A stretch of DNA of 28,807 nucleotides, taken from positions 1 to 28,807 of the forward strand of contig JADKGL010000022.1 in assembly GCA_016722295.1 (NCBI GenBank), in the 5' to 3' direction. The translations under genes were made by a program, and so were the position numbers. The notes under the pieces are model-generated. The model was not told the origin of the DNA and ran no database searches. It saw only the letters and a program-made list of their open reading frames with translations. Position 1 is the stretch's first letter. Each line of letters opens with the position of its first letter. Positions 1 to 7,288 of this stretch are shown in pieces. The stretch is from Saprospiraceae bacterium. Its GTDB lineage: Bacteria > Bacteroidota > Bacteroidia > Chitinophagales > Saprospiraceae.

Positions 1-43
1 AATGCTAAAATGTATATAATAAATTTTTCATATGTTTTTTAAA

Positions 44-403
44 TTAAGATTGGTAAACTTTAGAAAGAAAATAATTTAATGATTGAGGAGTAATGTTTCC
101 TACATGGATACTATTCTGCTTTTTTACAGCAAGATATAATACCTTGTTAGGTACGTCAAAATTAAAAGTAGCATTAGTTCGGAATGCGATAATGTACTTT
201 TGGAAAAAATTAGTCAAATAAGCATGATCCACATTTCCTAAACTTGAAATGTCAATCTTGTACTCATCTTGTAAGGGCACAGAATTGTGAACCTGAATTA
301 ACCCGTTTTGAGAAGCTGAGCCATTGTAAGCAACCTGCGCAAAAGAACTTCCCGCTGCTAGTATGCAAACAATTAAAGCTAGATTTTTTAAAATACTATT
401 CAT
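44..403 (-). CDS. small secreted protein of unknown function
   Basis: 119 residues beginning with a clear Sec signal peptide: a short basic N-terminus, a hydrophobic stretch (residues 7-18) and a probable cleavage site after SSFAQ (residue 23). The mature part is about 96 residues, rich in Asn and aromatic residues, with no cysteine and no motif I recognise. ATG start. A TAATTTTG box on the minus strand (450-457) matches the Bacteroidota -7 element TAnnTTTG and lies about 47 nt upstream, but no good -33 TTTG is seen. The gene stands alone, with tRNA-Ser upstream in the same direction. It is probably periplasmic or exported; function unknown. Confidence 0.65.
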   Translation of the reverse strand: MNSILKNLALIVCILAAGSSFAQVAYNGSASQNGLIQVHNSVPLQDEYKIDISSLGNVDHAYLTNFFQKYIIAFRTNATFNFDVPNKVLYLAVKKQNSIHVGNITPQSLNYFLSKVYQS

Positions 404-798
404 GATTTTGGTTTTAATAAATAAATAATTGCTTCGTAATGACCAAAACCAAAATTAAGGATATGCTGAGAATTCAGCTTAGACTTGAGTTTAGTTTTGG
501 TATAAGTTGGGTATAAATACCTTTCCTACAGTGCGAAAGTAGACAAGATTAGAATTTCAGTATATACCATATTTAGGGTAATTTACATTTTAAACAATAA
601 CAATATCTATATACTGTTAAATATCAAGTAGTTATTGTATAAAAAATTAATCAAATATATTTAATTTATATATAATTTAAATCTTTACACAGGGAATTAA
701 GCCTAAAAAGTCAAATTTTAGAGACTAACTAGCGTCCATTATAAATTTAAATTTTGAAAAAAGGGTGGAGTTGAAATTCCTAAATATGAAGTGTTATG
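404..798. other. 395-base intergenic stretch without a gene
   Basis: Very AT-rich. The only items noted are the candidate -7 box for the small secreted gene (TAATTTTG, minus strand, 450-457) and a short stem GCTGA/TCAGC (465-478) beside it, which could be an operator or chance. No ORF, RNA gene or terminator was recognised. Confidence 0.5.
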
Positions 799-883
799 CG
801 GAGGAAGAGGGATTCGAACCCCCGGACCTGTTACAGTCAACGGTTTTCAAGACCGCCGCGTTCAACCACTCTGCCATTCCTCC
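799..883 (-). tRNA. tRNA-Ser (anticodon UGA)
   Basis: 85 nt class II tRNA with a long variable arm. The acceptor stem GGAGGAA (883-877) pairs fully with TTCCTCC (806-800), and the discriminator base is G as expected for serine. The anticodon stem GCGGT/ACCGT encloses loop CTTGAAA with anticodon TGA, which reads UCA codons. The T-loop GTTCGAATC is intact. No CCA is encoded. Confidence 0.96.
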
Positions 884-894
884 GAGTGAGGCGG

Positions 895-923
895 CAAAGA
901 TAGAAAAAGTCTTTAAATTCAAG
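895..923 (-). promoter_or_regulatory. promoter of tRNA-Ser
   Basis: On the minus strand, TATCTTTG (902-895) matches the Bacteroidota -7 consensus TAnnTTTG perfectly. A CTTG (923-920), one mismatch from the -33 TTTG, lies 17 nt upstream. Transcription would begin about five bases before the tRNA 5' end. Seen in sequence; activity inferred. Confidence 0.55.
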
Positions 924-942
924 ATATTTTTTGAAATAAATA

Positions 943-1881
943 TTAAAATGATTTAAAATCATATATTTTAACATAGCCACCGAAAATTCCTGTGGCATTT
1001 TTCATATTAGTGTATCCTGTGCTTGGGTCAGCTTCATTAATGCCTCCTCGACTACCTTTCATTTGAATAAATAACGATCTTTGATATTTATAATACTCCT
1101 CTGTTACGGCTCGTAGTTCAACCTGTATTTCTTTAAATGATTCCTTATTATTATAGATGACATTTTGTGTCTTGCAATACCCTGTTAAATTTATGCTCGA
1201 CAAACCATCAACTTTTCTGGCATCGATTAATACTCCTGGTTCATGGCTTAATGTGATTAACTCCTTAGTTTGTGGAGAATATGCTTCATCTATAGTTAGA
1301 TATTCCCTATCTTTACTAGGATCTGGTACTGGGACACCATCGATTCCTATTATATAATTCACTTTATAAAACAATACATGGTAATAGCCAAATTTAGAAT
1401 CTGAAGCAATCCAATCTAAGTTTACTTTAACTGACTGGAAAGTGCCTGAGTTTCTTTGTACATCACTAATATTGAATTCATTAATATTCACATTTTTCTT
1501 AGGAATTGAAGTATGAGCGCTGATTGGTTCTTGCCCTTCAACTTGGATCGTTAATGTGTAATTTTCATTTTCTGGCCAAGTAGCCTCTGGATGACTGAAC
1601 ACAATTCCATCTTCTCCATTCGTGGCCACTTTTTCTAGATTATATAGCTTTTGTCCGACAAAAATATTAACTTTGGTATCTTCGAGATTTTCGATTGGAT
1701 TTAATTTGCCTATAGGATTAATGGGATTAACATATACATAGAATTTATCAGTTGGGTTAATAAAGCCTTCGATAGCCACAAGTGCTTTGCTATCAGGCAG
1801 TTCTAACTCCAATGGACTTCTACATCCATAGTGTATAACTATAAATCCTATAAAAAAAATGTGTTTGCTTAAATTTCTCAT
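943..1881 (-). CDS. DUF4249 domain lipoprotein, partner of the TonB receptor
   Basis: 312 residues from ATG at 1881. A longer reading would need a TTG at 1899, and the ATG gives the better signal peptide. The N-terminus is a lipoprotein signal (MRNLSKHIFFIGFIVIHYGC) with the lipobox cysteine at residue 20, so it is probably anchored to the outer membrane. The following CRSPLELELPDSKALVAIEG and the beta-rich body with an extracellular-domain look match DUF4249, a Bacteroidota family of unknown biochemical role. It is the last gene of the sigma/FecR/receptor operon, 47 nt after the receptor, the usual place for this family, so it probably assists that receptor in ligand capture. Family call is from recognition of the pattern; ligand unknown. 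Confidence 0.82.
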   Translation of the reverse strand: MRNLSKHIFFIGFIVIHYGCRSPLELELPDSKALVAIEGFINPTDKFYVYVNPINPIGKLNPIENLEDTKVNIFVGQKLYNLEKVATNGEDGIVFSHPEATWPENENYTLTIQVEGQEPISAHTSIPKKNVNINEFNISDVQRNSGTFQSVKVNLDWIASDSKFGYYHVLFYKVNYIIGIDGVPVPDPSKDREYLTIDEAYSPQTKELITLSHEPGVLIDARKVDGLSSINLTGYCKTQNVIYNNKESFKEIQVELRAVTEEYYKYQRSLFIQMKGSRGGINEADPSTGYTNMKNATGIFGGYVKIYDFKSF

Positions 1882-1928
1882 TCTATTAAGACTGATCAAA
1901 AATAATACCTTTTTTTAATTTTCAACTT

Positions 1929-4598
1929 TTATTTTGAAGTAACATGAATTCTATAACTAAAAGACGGCAAGATTGGCATCAAACTTACTTGCTCATATTT
2001 TTGCTTCTTAGGATTCACAGGATCCAGAACGATGTCTACAAATTGTGGATTTTTTCTATTTAACAAGTTATATATTCCAAAACCAAACTCTTGAAAACCC
2101 CAAGACTTTTTGATTTTATAAAAAATGGAAGCATCTAATCTCAAGATATAAGGCAATCTTACATTATTTATGTCTTCAAAAGCTAAAATTTGAATTTTCG
2201 GCTTGTCCTTATCGATCGTAATGTAAGGGTATTGGCCTAATGGCAAACTTATTGGGTTTCCACTTGAATATTCAAAATTGAGGCCACAGCCAAACTCTTG
2301 ATTAATATTTACTTGCGCTCCAACTTTCAATTGATGTGGACGATCATATTTGTAATCAAAAGCCTTCCCATTGTTTAAAGCTTCAAATTGGCGAGTCGAT
2401 TTTTGAAAAGAATAATTCAAATATTGAGAAACTTTATCTGAAAATTTGCTTCGATAAGAAAACTCAAAACCAAATGATTGACCTTTCCCTATTGTAAATT
2501 GATCCTCCAATTTTTCAATATGGTTATATTCAAAGTTTGCATCATCATTTATATGTACAATTTGATTCATTCTTTTATAATACAAGGTGCTCTTACATTC
2601 CACTTTACTTGCATCAATAAAATCTAATGAAATACTAAATTGATTTGAATATTGCGGCTTTAATTGTTTTGAAGAAGCGACCCATAAATCGGATGGTAAG
2701 GCTAATGAATTGGTTGAAATTAAATGCGAATTTTGATACAGTCGATCATAAGCTCCTGACAGCGCCCATTGTTCAGATACATATGTATCAAAAGAAATCC
2801 TTGGTGATAAGAATAGTTGTTGAAACGATTTCCCGTTAAGTAGCGCTGCCCTCAAACCAATCTTCAATGAAAAATTTTCGTTAGGAGAAATTTTATCTTC
2901 AATAAAAAATGCCATTTCTTGTGCATTCGATTGATTCAAATCTTGAACTGTATCATTTACATGTTTGGGGAATTCTAAAATATTATTCAAGACTAAATCC
3001 TTTTCAGTAAATGAAAACAATGTTGGCTTAAACAATGTATTGGAATAACTCAATCCAAATTTCAACAATTGGATCTGACTCATTTGAAAATCAAATTGAC
3101 TTGAACATCCTATCTCTTGAATACCCGAATTCAATGATTTCCCTATTAATGAAGAATCAGTTGTGTTGGTGTTGGTAAATAACTTAATCGCATTGATATC
3201 AGATAAACTACTATTATATGAACTCAAAAAGACGATGTTCTTCATAAATAAACTTTTGAATAGTTGTCTATGATGCCTTACCGACAATAATTGATTATTC
3301 CAACTCAAATTTTGGAAATTACGCAATGTACTACTAGAAGTAATTGTATTTACTAATTGGATATTATCATCATTAAAGAAGTCCTTTCCACTATAATAAC
3401 TCAAATAGACTTTGTCTTTGGAAGACAGATTAATTCCAAGTTTTGCATTGATGTCATAAAAATAATATTGGCTTGAGCCTTCCTTTCCACTTTTCTGATT
3501 AAAATAAGAAGTAACTTCTTTGAGGAACGGATCTAAATTAGTGCGACGAGCACCTACTAGTATACTAATTTTGTCTTTAATTAAAGGACCATCGACAAGT
3601 ATTTTACTACTTAAGAATCCAATCCCTGCATCTACATTCCAAGATTTCAAATTGCCATCTTGATGGTGTATATCTAATACACTAGAAAGTTTTGATTGGT
3701 AATTGGATGGTATTTTTTCTTTAAAAAATTTAACACTTCTGATTGCATCAGCGTTGAACATCGATAGTAATCCTATTGCATGACTAGAATAATACATGGG
3801 GACATCGTCCATCAACACTAAATTCTGATCGTATGATCCACCTCTCACATGCATTCCACCAAATCCATCAGCTCCTGAACTTACGCCAGGCAAAGTTTGG
3901 ACAGCTCTAACCACATCAAACTCACCTAAAACTGCTGACACAACTTTTATATCTTCTTTTGATAGAATTGTACCATCTAGCTTTTCCTTAGACCAAGTAT
4001 TACCCCTTATTGTAATTTCAGGTAAAGCATTATTAGACTTAAGGAGAACTTCACTATATCTATCTTCGTCACTAGTAATTTTCAGAATCTTTTCTTCATA
4101 TCCCAAATATATAATTCGCAAATGCTGAACTTCATTTTTTGATTTTATTGAAAAAAAACCATATTCATTACTATATACGGAAGTTCCCGACAGTAAATCA
4201 ACGATTAAAGCACCTTCAATATATTCTAAAGACATTGAATCTCTAATCCTTCCACTAAGTGTGTATTCTTTAAAGGTATTTTGATTTTGTTTCTTATGAA
4301 GTACGATTTGATCTGACATCAAAATTTGATAAGTCAGATTGTTTTGCTCTAAAATTGATTTTAATATGGAGCGCCCTGTCTCATTTTCGTAAAAACCAGA
4401 AATTTTAGTTTTAGGGATTAAATCACTTTGGTAGCTAATGTTCATGCCTATCTTTTTGCTAAATTCAGATAGCACAATACTAGGCTCTGCATTGGTATAT
4501 GCAAAAGTCATTTTATCTGACAATTTTGACTGGGCAAAACTGTCAATAAAGCTGAACAATAGCAAGATATGGAATAAAAGGTTTCTACTCTGATTCAA
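1929..4598 (-). CDS. TonB-dependent receptor with STN signalling domain (FecA-like transducer)
   Basis: 889 residues. Order of parts: Sec signal peptide (1-23, ending SFAQ); STN domain (about 30-102), which in FecA-type receptors contacts the anti-sigma factor; carboxypeptidase regulatory-like beta-sandwich (about 111-190); plug (about 205-310) with LPGVSSGADGFGGMHVRGG and the following NLVLMDDVPMY; then a 22-strand-type barrel to the C-terminus. It imports an unknown ligand across the outer membrane with TonB energy and reports occupancy to FecR. The stop-bounded frame has no ATG before the signal peptide: TTG at 4598 (33 nt after the fecR stop) is the likeliest start, with CTG at 4616 as alternative. 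Operon order sigma-FecR-receptor-DUF4249 fits a cell-surface signalling unit. The substrate (siderophore, peptide, glycan) cannot be told from sequence. Confidence 0.92.
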   Translation of the reverse strand: MNQSRNLLFHILLLFSFIDSFAQSKLSDKMTFAYTNAEPSIVLSEFSKKIGMNISYQSDLIPKTKISGFYENETGRSILKSILEQNNLTYQILMSDQIVLHKKQNQNTFKEYTLSGRIRDSMSLEYIEGALIVDLLSGTSVYSNEYGFFSIKSKNEVQHLRIIYLGYEEKILKITSDEDRYSEVLLKSNNALPEITIRGNTWSKEKLDGTILSKEDIKVVSAVLGEFDVVRAVQTLPGVSSGADGFGGMHVRGGSYDQNLVLMDDVPMYYSSHAIGLLSMFNADAIRSVKFFKEKIPSNYQSKLSSVLDIHHQDGNLKSWNVDAGIGFLSSKILVDGPLIKDKISILVGARRTNLDPFLKEVTSYFNQKSGKEGSSQYYFYDINAKLGINLSSKDKVYLSYYSGKDFFNDDNIQLVNTITSSSTLRNFQNLSWNNQLLSVRHHRQLFKSLFMKNIVFLSSYNSSLSDINAIKLFTNTNTTDSSLIGKSLNSGIQEIGCSSQFDFQMSQIQLLKFGLSYSNTLFKPTLFSFTEKDLVLNNILEFPKHVNDTVQDLNQSNAQEMAFFIEDKISPNENFSLKIGLRAALLNGKSFQQLFLSPRISFDTYVSEQWALSGAYDRLYQNSHLISTNSLALPSDLWVASSKQLKPQYSNQFSISLDFIDASKVECKSTLYYKRMNQIVHINDDANFEYNHIEKLEDQFTIGKGQSFGFEFSYRSKFSDKVSQYLNYSFQKSTRQFEALNNGKAFDYKYDRPHQLKVGAQVNINQEFGCGLNFEYSSGNPISLPLGQYPYITIDKDKPKIQILAFEDINNVRLPYILRLDASIFYKIKKSWGFQEFGFGIYNLLNRKNPQFVDIVLDPVNPKKQKYEQVSLMPILPSFSYRIHVTSK

Positions 4599-4631
4599 AT
4601 TTTGCTGATATTTCAGCTCAAAGCTATAAAA

Positions 4632-5636
4632 TTATCTGCAATCGCCGTTGATTTGGAAGGAAACTTTATCTAAAGTGTTGATTTTTAAGCCTAATGTAGT
4701 GGAAATTATAAATAATACTTCCTCTGCTTTTTTCTCTTTTAAATCTAAGGTAGATGTCAATAAAATATTATGTAGGCATGGCTTTTCGATAGATACATTG
4801 ATATTATATACATTATTCACATCCTTGATCGCATCAATTAATTTTGTATTATTGAATGTTAATAAATTATTTGACCAAGCTATTTCATTAAAATTTGAAA
4901 CTTTAGAATATTCTATTCTGTTTTCTGACTTCTTAAAATCTAATTTATCATTCGCATAAAGATCTTTCTCGCGATTCCCTATTGCTACACGAACGTGACC
5001 TTCTTCTACAATCACTTGCTCGCCAGATTGACCAGAACTCTTTACATTAAATTTTGTCCCTAATACTTGAACTGTAGAATTTTCAGTCTCAATTTCAAAT
5101 ACTTTTGACGCATCTTTAGCTACTTGAAAATAGGCTTCTCCTGAAAATTTTATTTGCCTTTTATTTTCAGAAAATTTGTTTGGATATGTTAATTTAGACC
5201 CTTTTCTCAAAGAAACCTTGGTTCCATCCGCCAAAATAAATGTTTCATTATTGCTTAAAGCTACTTTGCTCTCCCAATTATTTTGATTTGATTCTTCAAA
5301 ATTCAAAAATTTATAAATACCAAAGCTACCTATTAACAAAGCTATACAAGCTGCAGCAAGCCGGACAAACAACATTGGTTTCACTCTCATTCGTCGCACT
5401 TCTCCGGCTTTCTTCAGTTCCTTGACTTCAACGCGATGCTTTAACTTGAATCTCGCCACAGCATCGTTTACATTTATTTTAGACTCAATTTCTCTCATTT
5501 TTGCCGAATTCCACATTCTCTTTTGGAATTCAAAATAAGTCTTATTGGCTGCTGACCTATCAATCCATAACTCTAACTCCTTCTGCTCTTGTGCAGAAGC
5601 TTGATTTGTTAGATATTTATGTATTAAAAGATTCAT
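4632..5636 (-). CDS. FecR-type anti-sigma factor with DUF4974
   Basis: 334 residues, ATG start. The N-terminal cytoplasmic part (1-85) would bind the sigma factor, one membrane segment lies at about 89-109, the periplasmic FecR domain at about 122-218 (LADGTKVSLRKGSKLTYP, GEAYFQVAKD, VLGTKFNV and VEEGHVRV are typical) and a C-terminal DUF4974 at about 258-330 (LTFNNTKLIDAIKDVNNVY). It keeps the ECF sigma factor in check and relays receptor occupancy through contact with the STN domain (family knowledge). It lies 57 nt after the sigma gene and 33 nt before the receptor, so almost certainly co-transcribed. Confidence 0.93.
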   Translation of the reverse strand: MNLLIHKYLTNQASAQEQKELELWIDRSAANKTYFEFQKRMWNSAKMREIESKINVNDAVARFKLKHRVEVKELKKAGEVRRMRVKPMLFVRLAAACIALLIGSFGIYKFLNFEESNQNNWESKVALSNNETFILADGTKVSLRKGSKLTYPNKFSENKRQIKFSGEAYFQVAKDASKVFEIETENSTVQVLGTKFNVKSSGQSGEQVIVEEGHVRVAIGNREKDLYANDKLDFKKSENRIEYSKVSNFNEIAWSNNLLTFNNTKLIDAIKDVNNVYNINVSIEKPCLHNILLTSTLDLKEKKAEEVLFIISTTLGLKINTLDKVSFQINGDCR

Positions 5637-5693
5637 TTCTATTTCTTTGTCAATGATAAGACAATTCTTTAAGAATTTCCCCCTATTCTAAAA

Positions 5694-6248
5694 TTATTTT
5701 TTTAAATTATTTTTTAAAATTTTGAAAGCTTTTGAGATTTGATTCTCGACCGTTTTGATAGATATCCCCAAATCATTGGCTATTTGGGCATAACTTTTCT
5801 TTTCAAACTTTGACATGGTAAATACAATTCTACACTTTTCTGGAAGTCCATCAATTATGACTTCCATCTCTTTAAGTAGAGCTTCCTTACTTTCAGTATC
5901 AATTTCATAACTTTCTTCACCCAATTCATTCTGCCCTGCATCCAATTCTTCAAAATTAAGCTTTTTAGCTTTAATAAAATTTAAAGAACGGTTAAAAACT
6001 GATTTTTGCAAATAGGATGATAGCGATTGATTTACCTCTAAATCAGCCCCTTTTGTCCATAGATCGGAAAATAATTCTTGCACAATGTCTTCTGCTGTGT
6101 GGCTATCTGCCAAAACTTGATATGCTTTTGTTACACAAATCTTATAAAAACGTTGAAACATCAAATCAATACCTTTCTCATCCCTATCACGAATAAGTTG
6201 GATTATGTCTGTGTCTGATATTTCGCTATTTTTGATAAAAAAGCTCAA
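5694..6248 (-). CDS. ECF RNA polymerase sigma factor (Bacteroidota FecI-like)
   Basis: 184 residues. The sigma-2 region covers about 29-95, with the core-binding helix TAEDIVQELFSDLW. The sigma-4 region covers about 125-178, with LPEKCRIVFTMSKFEKKSYA then the helix-turn-helix IANDLGISIKTVENQISKA. It should direct RNA polymerase to the downstream receptor operon and possibly others. No ATG is available upstream of the sigma-2 domain in this frame: the apparent start is TTG at 6248, and the frame stays open up to a TAG at 6315-6317 with no ATG. Family length is about 180-195, which agrees. The gene heads the leftward operon and is divergent from a lipoprotein gene with 68 nt between them. Confidence 0.93.
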   Translation of the reverse strand: MSFFIKNSEISDTDIIQLIRDRDEKGIDLMFQRFYKICVTKAYQVLADSHTAEDIVQELFSDLWTKGADLEVNQSLSSYLQKSVFNRSLNFIKAKKLNFEELDAGQNELGEESYEIDTESKEALLKEMEVIIDGLPEKCRIVFTMSKFEKKSYAQIANDLGISIKTVENQISKAFKILKNNLKK

Positions 6249-6265
6249 GTATTTAAATTTTAGCG

Positions 6266-6273
6266 TAAATTTG
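6266..6273 (+). promoter_or_regulatory. candidate -7 element for the lipoprotein gene
   Basis: TAAATTTG fits TAnnTTTG and lies 43 nt before the ATG at 6317, inside the 68-nt divergent spacer. No matching -33 TTTG is seen at the right distance, so support is partial. Confidence 0.3.
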
Positions 6274-6316
6274 GTACATTTTAGAATTATGACGGTTAAA
6301 ATAAAACTTAGGATCT

Positions 6317-7069
6317 ATGTTCAAGTATAATTTCTTCACTTTTATGGTGTTTATAGCTTTATTCTCATGCAAAAATGAAAAAAAGCCAGAAAACAACAAA
6401 TTTCACATCTCAAATTTTACTGAGTCAACTCAGTTTCCAGATGCGGCAATCAGTTCTATGCAATATACTGATGGCAATTTTGTTTTTGGACTGCGAAACT
6501 ACACATTAGGTCTCCAAACTCCCGATGCCCCACAAAAAATGTGCGCAAATTCAGATAAAGGTCAGCATATCCACCTTTTACTAAATGACAAACCTTATGA
6601 AGCAAAATATGATAGCGCATTCCACTATTTTGTACCTGATGGGGAGCATTATATTTTAGGATTCCTTTCGCGTTCATATCATGAAAGTATCAAAAATAAA
6701 ACGGCCTTTGTTTCTATGCAAGCTACAATTAAAGATAGTTCTATAGTTTCTGTAAAACCAATCACAGCCCCTATGTTATTTTATAGCAGGCCAAAAGGCA
6801 ATTATGTTGGTAGCGAAACTGAAAAAATTATGCTAGATTTTTATCTATTAAACTGTGAGTTAGGCTCTAATTTCAAGGTAAAAGCAGAAATAAATGGTCA
6901 ACATGAGCATATTTTTGAAAAATGGGAGCCAATTTACCTTGAAGGTTTACCTTATGGAGAGAATAAAATTAAGTTAAGCTTACTAGATTCATCTGGTGCT
7001 TTAGTAAACAGCCCTCTTAATCCTATTGAACGAAAGTTTACTTTAACAGAAGATCCTTTGAAAAAATAA
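6317..7069 (+). CDS. lipoprotein of unknown function with a His-containing GQHIHLLLND motif
   Basis: 250 residues, ATG start. The signal ends in a lipobox-like ALFSC with cysteine at residue 18, followed by a charged Lys/Glu/Asn tether, so it is likely a membrane-anchored lipoprotein. The body contains GQHIHLLLNDKPYEAKYDSA and VPDGEHYILGFLSRSYHES, a pattern I associate with Bacteroidota proteins loosely annotated as phosphopeptide-binding; this is a weak recognition, not a functional proof. The histidines could bind metal (inference). Divergent from the sigma factor and followed 45 nt later by tRNA-His, whose promoter begins inside this gene. Function not established. Confidence 0.75.
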   Translation: MFKYNFFTFMVFIALFSCKNEKKPENNKFHISNFTESTQFPDAAISSMQYTDGNFVFGLRNYTLGLQTPDAPQKMCANSDKGQHIHLLLNDKPYEAKYDSAFHYFVPDGEHYILGFLSRSYHESIKNKTAFVSMQATIKDSSIVSVKPITAPMLFYSRPKGNYVGSETEKIMLDFYLLNCELGSNFKVKAEINGQHEHIFEKWEPIYLEGLPYGENKIKLSLLDSSGALVNSPLNPIERKFTLTEDPLKK

Positions 7070-7086
7070 AAAAAGTATTACTTTTG
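7057..7086 (+). promoter_or_regulatory. promoter of tRNA-His
   Basis: TTTG at 7057-7060, an 18-nt spacer and TACTTTTG at 7079-7086 match both Bacteroidota sigma-A boxes (TTTG and TAnnTTTG) without mismatch. Expected start is near 7093, about 20 nt before the tRNA. The -33 box lies within the last codons of the lipoprotein gene. Confidence 0.65.
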
Positions 7087-7114
7087 TGCCTGCTTAGCGA
7101 AAATCTAAGCTCAT

Positions 7115-7189
7115 GGTGGTTGTAGCTCAGTTGGTTAGAGCATCGGATTGTGGTTCCGAGGGTCGGCGGTTCGAACCCGCTCATCCACC
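7115..7189 (+). tRNA. tRNA-His (anticodon GUG)
   Basis: The anticodon loop TTGTGGT in stem TCGGA/TCCGA gives GTG. The acceptor stem has the eight pairs typical of histidine tRNAs, G-1 (7115) facing C73 (7189). One internal pair is a T-T mismatch (7120 with 7184). D-arm GCTCAGTTGGTTAGAGC and T-loop GTTCGAACC are intact. CCA is not encoded. Confidence 0.95.
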
Positions 7190-7193
7190 CACT

Positions 7194-7230
7194 AAAGGTC
7201 AGAAAAGAAATTTTTTGACCTTTTTTATTT
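7194..7230 (+). terminator. rho-independent terminator after tRNA-His
   Basis: Perfect 8-bp arms AAAGGTCA (7194-7201) and TGACCTTT (7216-7223), extendable inward by A/T pairs, followed by a T-rich run to 7230. It begins five bases after the tRNA. Confidence 0.75.
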
Positions 7231-7288
7231 AATTTATGGTGAATTGCGTTACTACTCCAGCAAAAATTTCTCAGTGTTACAATGGACT

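Noticed and set aside
465..478. Short inverted repeat GCTGA-GAAT-TCAGC upstream of the small secreted gene
   Set aside because: Only five base pairs in AT-rich DNA, with no second copy found, so an operator cannot be supported.
765..956. Rightward 63-codon ORF across the tRNA-Ser
   Set aside because: It is antisense to a well-formed tRNA gene, whose conserved bases create the EEGFEPPDLLQS-like peptide often mis-annotated over serine tRNAs.
4648..4959. Rightward 103-codon ORF opposite the FecR gene
   Set aside because: Lies fully antisense to the conserved DUF4974 region and reads as low-complexity hydrophobic sequence.
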